This document shows, piece after piece, positions 56,693 to 64,000 of a DNA stretch of 64,000 nt; position 1 is the first letter of the stretch, and the number at the start of each line of letters is the position of its first letter. Source of the stretch: Pseudomonas sp. SST3 (GTDB lineage: Bacteria > Pseudomonadota > Gammaproteobacteria > Pseudomonadales > Pseudomonadaceae); contig NZ_QORI02000008.1 of assembly GCF_003325755.1 (NCBI RefSeq), forward strand, positions 62,001 to 126,000, written 5' to 3'. The position numbers were made by a program, and so were the translations under genes. Below the pieces are notes generated by a model. The model saw only the letters and a program-made list of their open reading frames with translations, was not told where the DNA came from and did not search any database.

Positions 56693-56950
56693 AGTCGGAG
56701 GCTCTGGAATGATGCATAAGGGCGGCATTGTACCGGGCGAGGTGGAGGAGGCTTGGTGATTCTGCGTGCGTACTGATCGCAAGGACCGGCGATCTGCCAG
56801 TGGAAAATCCGCCGTTCGGTTTATGGTTGGTGGAGGCGACGGCGGCTATCTTGCCGATGCCGTGCCGTATCACGGTCGGTATTCCCCAGTCCCGAGCGGA
56901 TTGGTTGTGGGAACAGGATGTAAACCACTACTCCCCGATTGGAGCTACAC

Positions 56951-57868
56951 ATGTTCAATAAAAAAACGCTACTTGCTCTCCTTATCTCTGCCGCTTCTGC
57001 CAACGCCATGGCGGCGGCCAGCGAAGCTTACGTAGACCAGACTGGTGATAACCAACAGGCTACCGTGACCCAGGCTGGCAGCACGCAATTGTCGTTGGTT
57101 TACCAGGATGGTGACGGCAACATCGGCACTACCGACCAGACTGGCTCGGACAACCGCTCCGGTGTCTACCAGTCGGGCAATACGAACCAGGCTGCTGTCA
57201 CACAAAACAGCGTGAGCTCCGACTCCACGGTCGCCCAGGCTGGCGATTCAAACCAGGCCTTGATCGTGCAAGTAGCGTCTGACAATACATCCCTGGTCTT
57301 CCAAACCGGCGAAGGCAACGAGGCCCAGGTCACTCATGGCGGTGGCGGCCATCACTTCTCAATCGTGACTCAGGACGGCACAAGTAACGATGCCAACCTT
57401 AGCCAGGGTGGCAATGGGAACTGGTCGTTCATCACGCAGAGCGGTAACGACAACGTCGCTAACGTTGGACAATATGGCGACGGCAATCTGTCGAATGTAT
57501 TTCAGGCCGGCGACGACAACGTTGCTACTGTCAACCAAAAAGACACCGGTATTGTTTCTGCAGAGCAGTTCGGAACAAGCAACGAGCTGCGTGTTACCCA
57601 AGGCGATTTAGCCACGGCTGACATACTCCAGGTTGGTGACGATAACTACGCTGAGATTGACCAGACAGGCAGCGGCAACTACGCCAATGTTGACCAAGAT
57701 GGCCAGCTAAACGACGCCTTTATCACTCAATCTGGCATGACCAACGAGGCATATATTGCTCAAAGCGGCATGAGCAACACCGCCTTCGCCGTGCAGTCTG
57801 GTATGAATGATCACGCTTCGATCATTCAGGCTGGCTCCAGCAACTTGGCAACCATCACCCAGCAGTAA
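56951..57868 (+). CDS. Secreted curlin-repeat protein (functional-amyloid candidate)
   Basis: A 305-residue exported protein. Signal peptide to about residue 25 (AMAAASEA). The rest consists of roughly 25 consecutive repeats of about 11 residues with consensus (V/I)xQxGxxNxAx, for example VYQSGNTNQAA, ITQSGNDNVAN, VFQAGDDNVAT and IDQTGSGNYAN. This matches curlin repeats of CsgA/CsgB, which stack as a beta-solenoid and form amyloid fibres; CsgA has about ten half-repeats, so this is much longer. GGAG precedes the ATG. No csgD, csgE, csgF, csgG or csgC genes flank it. A strong terminator follows. Confidence 0.9.
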   Translation: MFNKKTLLALLISAASANAMAAASEAYVDQTGDNQQATVTQAGSTQLSLVYQDGDGNIGTTDQTGSDNRSGVYQSGNTNQAAVTQNSVSSDSTVAQAGDSNQALIVQVASDNTSLVFQTGEGNEAQVTHGGGGHHFSIVTQDGTSNDANLSQGGNGNWSFITQSGNDNVANVGQYGDGNLSNVFQAGDDNVATVNQKDTGIVSAEQFGTSNELRVTQGDLATADILQVGDDNYAEIDQTGSGNYANVDQDGQLNDAFITQSGMTNEAYIAQSGMSNTAFAVQSGMNDHASIIQAGSSNLATITQQ

Positions 57869-57886
57869 GTGCAATTGCAGTGATGC

Positions 57887-57910
57887 AAAGCCCGGCAAGT
57901 GCCGGGCTTT
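57887..57910 (+). terminator. Terminator of the curlin-repeat gene
   Basis: 10-bp stem AAAGCCCGGC (57887-57896) / GCCGGGCTTT (57901-57910) with AAGT loop, 18 bases after the stop. The remaining gap to 58123 has no recognised gene. Confidence 0.85.
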
Positions 57911-58123
57911 CTGCATTTAGTCCGTTGACGGCCCAAAAGGTCTGGTCACGCCGGTGTTATTCGGCGCGCCATTGTTCGCGTACAGCTTGAAGGCGTCAGC
58001 GAACAGAGCTCGCTGAGCGTATTGTTTTTTTTTGCAGCAGGCCTTCTCGCCGCTTCCTGTTGATAAATCTCGTTGCGCAGGGTGGCATTTGGCGGCCTTT
58101 TCCCATGTCTCATCCGGGCTGTC

Positions 58124-58849
58124 TCACTGGATAGGTTCGACCTCCCTTTGGAAGGTCTGGCTCAGAGCAGCACTCTCAAATTCTCCCTGAAGCTCCGCCA
58201 CCAAGGCATCGACCTGACGTTGCGCCTGAGCCACCGAAGTAGCCAGCAGTTCGCCACCGAGTTCCTGCCCCTCGATCGCGATCTGGTGCATGCGGGTAAT
58301 CCCGATAAAACCAAGCGCCGTCGCCAGGCTCGGCTCCAAGTGGTTCATGTGAGCCATCTCCCCGCCGGGGCCAAAACCTATGCCGCCCCTGGCGGTAAGA
58401 ATGACCGCGTGTCGCGGCCGGTCCGCCAGCATTGGAACGTAGGGATCGGGCTGTATGCTTTCGTCGAACCCAATCGTCCGGCCCAGGCGCACCACTTGAT
58501 CGATCCAGGCCTTGAGCGCCGCGGGCATGCCGAAGTTGTAGAGCGGCGTGCCGATTACCAGCACGTCGGCAGCGATCAGCTCATCCACCAGCTGGTCGCT
58601 TTCTGCCAGCGCCTCCTTCATCCACGGCTCGCGGCGCTCTTCGGGCGTGAAGGCTGCGGCGATCCAGTCGTGGCTGACGAAAGAGGGCGGGTTTTGGCCT
58701 ATATCCCGATAGCTCACGCTGTCCTGCGCGCGGCGGGATAGCCATTGGCTGACGAAACGCTGGCTGATATTGCGGCTGTGAGAACCGTGTGCGTCCTTGC
58801 CGGCAAGGCCGGGGCGGGCGCTGGCATCGAGGTGCAGAAGGTGCGTCAT
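58124..58849 (-). CDS. azoR: FMN-dependent NADH-azoreductase AzoR
   Basis: A 241-residue flavodoxin-fold quinone/azo reductase using FMN and NADH. Signatures: LHLDASARPG (phosphate loop), the flavin-binding GTPLYNFGMPAALKAWIDQVVR and LTARGGIGFGPGGEMAHMNHLEPSLATALGFIGI. Cytoplasmic. Divergent from a LysR regulator with 117 bases between them, the usual arrangement of a regulated reductase. Confidence 0.93.
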   Translation of the reverse strand: MTHLLHLDASARPGLAGKDAHGSHSRNISQRFVSQWLSRRAQDSVSYRDIGQNPPSFVSHDWIAAAFTPEERREPWMKEALAESDQLVDELIAADVLVIGTPLYNFGMPAALKAWIDQVVRLGRTIGFDESIQPDPYVPMLADRPRHAVILTARGGIGFGPGGEMAHMNHLEPSLATALGFIGITRMHQIAIEGQELGGELLATSVAQAQRQVDALVAELQGEFESAALSQTFQREVEPIQ

Positions 58850-58966
58850 GGTGGGTCTCCTCTGTAGATGAATTCACCTGTCATTCGCGGTAGACCCAGG
58901 CTAGGTTTAGGCTCTGTAGGCGACAAACGATGATTATTTCCGGGTACAGATGAGGAAAACTCAGCC

Positions 58967-59872
58967 ATGGCGAACCGTCGATTACCTTCGCTTTCCGCAC
59001 TGCGGGCCTTCGAAGCGGCCGCCCGCCATGAGAGCGCCAAACAGGCAGCAGAGGAGCTGTCCGTCACCGCCACGGCCATCAGTCACCAGATTCGTTTGCT
59101 GGAAGAATCGCTCGGTGTTGCGCTATTTCTGCGAAAGCCACGAAAGCTGGAGCTGACCGACCCGGGGCGTGAGTTGCAACAGACGCTGGAAACGGCATTC
59201 GACACCATCAGCGCAACGGTTGAACGACTCCGCGCGGGGCCCTGCCGTCAGGCGATCACGCTCAGTACCACTCCGGCTGTGGCGGTGCGCTGGTTATTGC
59301 CGTGGGTGTGCATGCTGCGCGATTCCCGTCCCGATATCGATCTGCGCTTCCACGCCTCGCATGAGCCGGTGGCGCTCGATGGTGCCACGGCGGATATCGC
59401 CATTCGCTATGGCGATGGCCGCTGGCCGGGGTTGGTGGCAGAAGAGCTGTTCGACAACACCTTCGTCCCGGCTTGCAGCCCATTGCTTGGCTTGCGCGAT
59501 GCCGCCGAGCTACCCAAACACTCGCTGATTCACTTCCGTCCCCAGGGCGCGGCATCCGCCCCGATTCATTGGGCTTCGTGGCAGAAGCTGGCCAATGTGC
59601 CGGGGCTGGACGTCAGTGCTGGGCTGGTCTTCTCCGACGAAACCCACGCCATATCAGCCGCCATTGGCGCCCAAGGAGTGGCCCTGATGAGCCGTCAGCT
59701 GATTGAGGATGAGCTTAAGGACGGGCGGCTGGTGCAGCCGTTTGGGCCGGAGATAGAGGGCAAGCCGTTTCACCTCGTGTATCCGGAAAGCCGTCGGGAC
59801 GATCCGACGATTCAGGCAGTGCGGGATTGGGTGATGGCGGTGCCGGGCGGGTTGTGTGAGTTGACGGGATGA
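58967..59872 (+). CDS. LysR-family transcriptional regulator (GcvA-like)
   Basis: A 301-residue LysR regulator. Helix-turn-helix at residues about 1-60 (LRAFEAAARHESAKQAAEELSVTATAISHQIRLLEESLGVALF) and the substrate-binding domain from about 90. It resembles the GcvA/AmpR branch. Divergent transcription from azoR suggests it controls that reductase; the 117-base intergenic region must hold both promoters, but I cannot place the operator with confidence. Confidence 0.9.
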   Translation: MANRRLPSLSALRAFEAAARHESAKQAAEELSVTATAISHQIRLLEESLGVALFLRKPRKLELTDPGRELQQTLETAFDTISATVERLRAGPCRQAITLSTTPAVAVRWLLPWVCMLRDSRPDIDLRFHASHEPVALDGATADIAIRYGDGRWPGLVAEELFDNTFVPACSPLLGLRDAAELPKHSLIHFRPQGAASAPIHWASWQKLANVPGLDVSAGLVFSDETHAISAAIGAQGVALMSRQLIEDELKDGRLVQPFGPEIEGKPFHLVYPESRRDDPTIQAVRDWVMAVPGGLCELTG

Positions 59873-59910
59873 TACCGACAACGCCGGGCCGCGCTACGCG
59901 AGGTCCGGCC

Positions 59911-59944
59911 GTAGGGTGGAAAACGGCGAAGCCTTTTCCACGCG
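59911..59944. repeat. REP-like GTAGGGTGG...CCAC palindrome
   Basis: GTAGGGTGGAAAACGGCGAAG at the left end and CCTTTTCCACGCG on the right form a GTGGAAAA/TTTTCCAC hairpin, a common Pseudomonas intergenic element, between the LysR gene and the convergent BCCT gene. Confidence 0.65.
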
Positions 59945-60036
59945 TATCTTCCAGGCTACTTGCTAGCTCTCCAGCGCGCTAAATGCACAACGAGGCGGAG
60001 GAAGACGCGGCGCGGTGTAATCGCGCCGCCCTTGCA

Positions 60037-61662
60037 TCAGGTTCGGCGCGGTGCGATGAGCTCGCTTTTCAGGCCGATGATGATGCTGACGCACATCAGC
60101 AGCAGGACAAAGGTGAACGGGAAGCCAGTCGTTACCACCATGGACTGCAGGGCTTTGAGGCCACCACCCAAGAGCAGAGCGATGGCAACGAGGCCTTCGA
60201 ACACGCACCAGAATACGCGCTGGGGAATTGGGCCGTCGTCTTTGCCGCCTGAGGTAATGGTGTCGATGACCAGCGAGCCGCTGTCCGATGAGGTGATGAA
60301 GAAAACGGCGACAAGCACGATGCCCAACAGGGACATCGCTTGAGTAAACGGCAAGAGGTCGAACATTGCGAAGAGTTTTACCTCCAGCGCTGCATCCGCC
60401 ACCGCGCGGTAACTGTCATTGATGTATTGGTCGAAGGCGACGCCGGAAAAGATCGACATCCAGAGGATGCAGACGGCAGAAGGCACGATAAGCACGCAGA
60501 TCATGAATTCGCGCACCGTGCGGCCGCGGCTCACCCGTGCGATGAACATCCCAACAAACGGTGACCACGAAACCCACCACGCCCAGTAGAACGACGACCA
60601 GCCCTGTGCGTAGTTCGCGTCCTCGCGACCAAAGGGCTGCGACAGTGCCGGCAGATAGGCGAAATAGCTCACGACCGAGTCCGCGACCCGCTCCACGATG
60701 GCGCCTGTCGGGCCAAACACGAACACGGCGACCAGCAGTACGAACGCCAGGATCATGTTGATTTCCGAGGCACGCTTGACGCCGCCTTCGAGTCCACGCA
60801 GGACGGAATAAGTCGCGATACCGGTGATCACCGTAATCAGCACGATTTTCGTCGTGTCGCTAACCGGAACACCATAAAGGAAGAACAGGCCCGCGTTGAT
60901 CTGTTCGGCGCCAAGCCCAAGCGAGGTCGCAAGGCCGAATAGCGTCGCAAGCACGGCCAGAATGTCGATGGTATGGCCGACCCAGCCCCAGACCCGCTCT
61001 TTGAAGATCGGATAGAAGGTGGATCTTATCGCCAGCGGAAGGCCTTTATTGAAGGCAAATAGCGCTAGAGCAAGCCCTACGACGGCATAGATGGCCCACG
61101 CCTGAAGTCCCCAATGGTAGAGCGTGGCGGCAAGCCCGAGCCTAGTAGAGCCTTCCACATCGCCGGGCAATCCACCCAATGGAGCCCAACTGTCAGGGCT
61201 TCCGGCGTCCTCCGCTACGGAGCTCACGAAGTGCGTCATCGGCTCACCGACGCTCCAGAACAGGAGCCCGATACCCATGCCCGCCGCGAACAGCATGGAA
61301 AGCCATGCGAGTACGGAGAAATCGGGTTTCGCATTCACTCCGCCGAGCCTGACCTTGCCATAGGGCGACAGAGCAACCGCGATGGCGAACACCAGGAAGA
61401 TGTTGGAGGCAAGGATGAATAGCCAGTCGAAGCGGACCGTCACCCAACTCATCGCGGCGGTGAAGATGCCGGTGGCGAAGTCTGGAAACCCGAGCGTGAA
61501 GATGACAAATATGATCGTCATCAGACCGGAGATAGCAAACACAGGGTTGTGGATGTCGACATCGAAGGGGCCGATGTTCGTGACTAGATTGTCCTGGCCG
61601 ATCTGATAATCGGTGTCGATCAGATTCCCGCCTGGCGCCGGGATTTCGCTGGTATCGGCCAT
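60037..61662 (-). CDS. BCCT-family betaine/choline/carnitine transporter
   Basis: A 541-residue secondary transporter with 12 spans. Family signatures: NPVFAISGLMTIIFVIFTLGFPD at the N-terminus, the Gly-rich helix FAAGMGIGLLFWSVGEPMTHF, Trp-rich stretch SFYWAWWVSWSPFVGMFIARVSRGRTVREF, and a short C-terminal tail. Likely carries quaternary amines such as betaine for osmoprotection or as nutrient. GGAGAAC precedes the ATG at 61662; the extension upstream to 61782 has no site. No partner genes. Osmotic regulation is not visible in the sequence. Confidence 0.92.
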   Translation of the reverse strand: MADTSEIPAPGGNLIDTDYQIGQDNLVTNIGPFDVDIHNPVFAISGLMTIIFVIFTLGFPDFATGIFTAAMSWVTVRFDWLFILASNIFLVFAIAVALSPYGKVRLGGVNAKPDFSVLAWLSMLFAAGMGIGLLFWSVGEPMTHFVSSVAEDAGSPDSWAPLGGLPGDVEGSTRLGLAATLYHWGLQAWAIYAVVGLALALFAFNKGLPLAIRSTFYPIFKERVWGWVGHTIDILAVLATLFGLATSLGLGAEQINAGLFFLYGVPVSDTTKIVLITVITGIATYSVLRGLEGGVKRASEINMILAFVLLVAVFVFGPTGAIVERVADSVVSYFAYLPALSQPFGREDANYAQGWSSFYWAWWVSWSPFVGMFIARVSRGRTVREFMICVLIVPSAVCILWMSIFSGVAFDQYINDSYRAVADAALEVKLFAMFDLLPFTQAMSLLGIVLVAVFFITSSDSGSLVIDTITSGGKDDGPIPQRVFWCVFEGLVAIALLLGGGLKALQSMVVTTGFPFTFVLLLMCVSIIIGLKSELIAPRRT

Positions 61663-62110
61663 TGCTTGTTCTCCAGTGATGTTGAAACCTGTCCGTGCGC
61701 GCGTACTGCCCCGCGCTTGCTTTCCACCCTTGGTATCGGTATTGACGAGTTTGCTGGCCGTGAGGCCAACAAGAATAACCACGGTTCCGGCACCAGTGGT
61801 TCCTGCCTGCTTGTGCAGCCATCCTTACACAGGATTCATAGCCGAAACCGCTCCCCTTGCGACAGCGGCGTCTTTGTCACCGTCAACAGTGGCGTTTATT
61901 TCGAGCGTTCAGGGAACTGACCGGCCTTTGTTCGAATGCACGGCGTTTGGCCGGTTGCGGCGTGGATATGCTCCTGACTGCCCATCGATGCGTGAAGAGG
62001 GCGGTCTGCCGGAGCAAGCCTTCCCGTGCTTCCTTCGGGCTGGCTCGCGCGAGGCAGCCGAGCTAGCCATGCACCAATCCAGGCGGTTATCCGGACGGCT
62101 CGCGGCTCGT
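61663..62110. other. Intergenic region upstream of the BCCT gene
   Basis: About 450 bases between two minus-strand transporter genes. I see no credible gene: the frames here lack ribosome binding sites and family likeness. It presumably holds the BCCT promoter. A composition dip around 61740-61900 suggests the promoter lies there. Confidence 0.4.
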
Positions 62111-62968
62111 TCAGGCCGGCAGCGCCGAGCGTGGGCGCAACGTCCAACCGGCGTGTACCACCAGCGTTGCGATGACCAGTGCTCCGCCGTAGAGCGTCGC
62201 ACTGGCGGGCATCTCCTGCAGGAAATACCAGGCCCACAGCGATCCCAGCACGCTCTCCAATAGATAGAAGAGCGCCACTTCAGCCGAGGGCAGATAGCGG
62301 GTCGCGTTATTGATCAGCAGCGTGGCCAGCGGCATCTGGACCAGACCCATGAGGGCCAATACCCAGTAGCTGGTGGCGCCCAGGCTAAACGGCTGGGAAT
62401 TGGGTAGGGCAATCAGCGCGGCGGCCAACCCGCCGAGCGCGATCAGCGGCATCCGATCAATAGCCGGATGGCGGCGTAGCAGCGTGAGGTTGGCGCCCAC
62501 CGCCGCCGAGGACAACAGCGCATAGCCGTTACCGGCCAGATCCGTCGGGGTGAAGGCGCCGGCGAATACAATCATGATCCCCAGCGCCGCCACGCCGATC
62601 GCCAGCCAGGTGTGCAGCCCCACGTGCTCGCGCAGGAAAAAGCGCGTGAACAGGGCGGCAAACAGCGGCGCCGTGCTGAGCACGACCACCACATTGGCAA
62701 CCGTGGTGTGAATAACAGCCAGCACGAAAAAGATCGAAGTAAACGCCAGCAGCAGTGCGGAGCCAGCGCTGATCAGCGGTTGCGCCTTGATACTTGCCCG
62801 GCTTTTGGCGGACAGCGAGAACACGCCCAGGGCCACGAACATCAACAGCCCGCGCCAGAACACGATGTTCCAGCCGTCTGCCTGCGCCAGACGCACCAAT
62901 AGGCCATCGAAGCTGAGTAAGACGATACCGCTCGTCACGAGCAACAAACCGCGTGCTGAATCTTTCAA
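62111..62968 (-). CDS. DMT-family (EamA) metabolite transporter
   Basis: A 285-residue ten-span transporter with two EamA halves (GLLLVTSGIVLLSFDGLLVRLAQADGW and GANLTLLRRHPAIDRMPLIALGGL), typical of drug/metabolite exporters with unknown substrate. Length normal. Single-gene unit; a 196-base gap separates it from the ABZJ_00895-like gene. Confidence 0.88.
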   Translation of the reverse strand: MKDSARGLLLVTSGIVLLSFDGLLVRLAQADGWNIVFWRGLLMFVALGVFSLSAKSRASIKAQPLISAGSALLLAFTSIFFVLAVIHTTVANVVVVLSTAPLFAALFTRFFLREHVGLHTWLAIGVAALGIMIVFAGAFTPTDLAGNGYALLSSAAVGANLTLLRRHPAIDRMPLIALGGLAAALIALPNSQPFSLGATSYWVLALMGLVQMPLATLLINNATRYLPSAEVALFYLLESVLGSLWAWYFLQEMPASATLYGGALVIATLVVHAGWTLRPRSALPA

Positions 62969-63164
62969 TCGTATTCCTCGGCGTGCCGCTGACCGGCGTC
63001 GTGGCCTAGCCCGGGCGCGCCCTTGAAGTAGGTCGTCCAGACGCTGCGACGATGATGGCCTTGGTTGTCTTCTCGAACCTGTCCAGAAGCGCCCCCGGGT
63101 GCTGCGGTTCGCGACCTGTATAAGTCATCACGCTAATGAACGACCGGGTCAAGCGATTGTTACG

Positions 63165-63623
63165 CTATCCCTTTAACTGAGATTTCGTGGCGGTTTTATT
63201 CGCATGCCATCCAAAAGAGAGGTTTAGCATTAAATAATAGAGCAAACTTACTGCGGTTATAATGACGAGCCACGTCAGCGTAGACAATGCGGGAATAATG
63301 CTTGTTATTTCAGTAAGCCCTTGTGGGCCTAATGCAACGGAAATAAATATCGCAACGCCAGCAGCCGATATGGTAACTGATGATAATAGGCAGCCTAATA
63401 TCAACTTGTTTTTTTCTGTCTTATCTGGAGCTCTTTTGTTGATTGCTACAAATTGATTGGAGGTGACTATAGAAGCGCCCATAAGCATTGCTATGTTTGC
63501 TCCGGAGCCAAGGTCAATGTCGAAGCCGTGCGCAAGCACGTTAAAAAAGACCATCAATATTGTATTTAATAATGCAAATAGTCCTACATATTTAGCTACT
63601 GATACTTCGTTTTTTGATGTCAT
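63165..63623 (-). CDS. ABZJ_00895-like four-span membrane protein
   Basis: A 152-residue membrane protein with four hydrophobic segments (VGLFALLNTILMVFFNVLA, GANIAMLMGASIVTSNQFV, LILGCLLSSVTISAAGVAIFISVAL, STLTWLVIITAVSLLYYLML) and the sequence style of the ABZJ_00895 family. AAGGA six bases before the ATG. The region is clearly more AT-rich than the rest of the window, with codons such as AAA, AAT, ATA, which suggests recent acquisition. Function unknown. Confidence 0.65.
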   Translation of the reverse strand: MTSKNEVSVAKYVGLFALLNTILMVFFNVLAHGFDIDLGSGANIAMLMGASIVTSNQFVAINKRAPDKTEKNKLILGCLLSSVTISAAGVAIFISVALGPQGLTEITSIIPALSTLTWLVIITAVSLLYYLMLNLSFGWHANKTATKSQLKG

Positions 63624-63732
63624 GGAACGTCCTTGTAGTGTATGTTGAATGGATAAGCTAGAAAAAATTCAGCTTTTGTAGTCTAGTTGCAAAGCGATCA
63701 ATTGAATTGTGGTGGATGCTGGTGTGTCGTCT

Positions 63733-63912
63733 TCAATCTGCCGTGAGCTTTAGTAGGCCAACTGTCAAAAGTAGCCAAGTCATACCAGCAAAGCATAGCC
63801 ACCAAGCTATTACCATGCGGGGTTTAATGAAGCGGGGCAAGTTGCGAACTTCGCTTTCCAAAAGGTCTCCGCGGTTTATGTGACCATTGAGGAACAATGC
63901 TAGCTGCCAAAC
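63733..63912 (-). pseudogene. Fragment of a small membrane-protein gene
   Basis: On the minus strand an open frame without a proper start ends at a stop 63735-63733: WQLALFLNGHINRGDLLESE, then NLPRFIKPRMVIAWWLCFAG and a hydrophobic end MTWLLLTVGLLKLTAD. The frame upstream meets TAA just before PAVWQL. It may be a gene beginning at an unusual TTG (63897) or a remnant; no ribosome binding site is seen. The family is not recognised. The remaining 63624-64000 has no other credible gene. Confidence 0.35.
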
Positions 63913-64000
63913 TGCTGGTTAGAATAAAACGAGAGTAAAGACCGCTATTACCCCAGAGCATTTTCTGTCTTAGCACATATTCGCTGTTCGGTAACGTGTG

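Noticed and set aside
61896..62237. Minus-strand 113-codon frame overlapping the EamA gene end
   Set aside because: Overlaps the conserved transporter C-terminus in another frame and has no ribosome binding site.

Overview
The window is GC-rich chromosomal DNA from a gammaproteobacterium of the Pseudomonadaceae, most likely the Pseudomonas stutzeri / Stutzerimonas group. Grounds for this are the glpF-glpK-glpR-glpD order, the SUV3-like helicase, the run of Pseudomonas-typical small families (DUF2789, DUF3597, DUF1810, DUF2938, DUF3649/PepSY/DUF3325) and palindromic intergenic repeats of Pseudomonas type. No tRNA, rRNA, insertion sequence, prophage or CRISPR array was seen. Everything rests on reading the sequence; no database search was run.

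Layout. 0-5.5 kb: rRNA methyltransferase rsmJ (cut by the left edge), an HPF/RaiA-type ribosome factor, small conserved proteins, a catalase and an inositol-monophosphatase-family gene broken by one missing base. 5.5-11.4 kb: an RND efflux operon (adaptor, pump, outer-membrane channel) with overlapping genes. 11.7-15.3 kb: MscS channel, a 28-residue membrane peptide, a CAP-domain secreted protein, a SpoIIAA-like protein and a parvulin isomerase. 15.5-20.8 kb: the glycerol regulon glpFKRD with three matching GlpR-type operators; glpK carries a single-base frameshift. 21-31 kb: DUF1810, a K+ channel with an NAD-binding domain, an SUV3-like helicase with a C-terminal zinc finger, and cell-envelope hydrolases (lipoprotein alpha/beta hydrolase, MepA, beta-lactamase-fold lipoprotein, dienelactone hydrolase). 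31-39 kb: DsbA/FrnE-like protein, SotB-like MFS exporter, soluble PAS-PAS-MCP receptor, short RlpA, a decayed TonB receptor, a PheC-like periplasmic protein and rlhA.

39.3-48.5 kb is an iron-acquisition block. It has a siderophore receptor followed by an opposing cluster: OmpR-type regulator, sensor kinase, CirA-like catecholate receptor, then DUF3649 - PepSY membrane protein - DUF3325. Fur-box-like sites precede both receptors and the regulator. The likely logic is sensing, outer-membrane uptake and periplasmic reduction of ferric siderophore. 48.6-56.7 kb is a patchwork of lipoproteins, small proteins, gene remnants, a MerR regulator facing a DUF2938 membrane protein across a textbook 19-bp-spacer promoter, SRPBCC and methyltransferase genes. 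56.9-57.9 kb holds a 305-residue curlin-repeat protein with about 25 eleven-residue repeats and no csg genes beside it. The right end carries azoreductase/LysR, a BCCT transporter, an EamA transporter and then an AT-richer segment with an ABZJ_00895-like membrane protein and a gene remnant.

The most notable signals are the orphan curlin-repeat protein, the MerR/DUF2938 promoter, the shared GlpR operator pattern, the two-component CirA/PepSY iron locus, and several single-base deletions that break otherwise intact genes. The deletions need read-level checking, because they look as much like assembly errors as real mutations.
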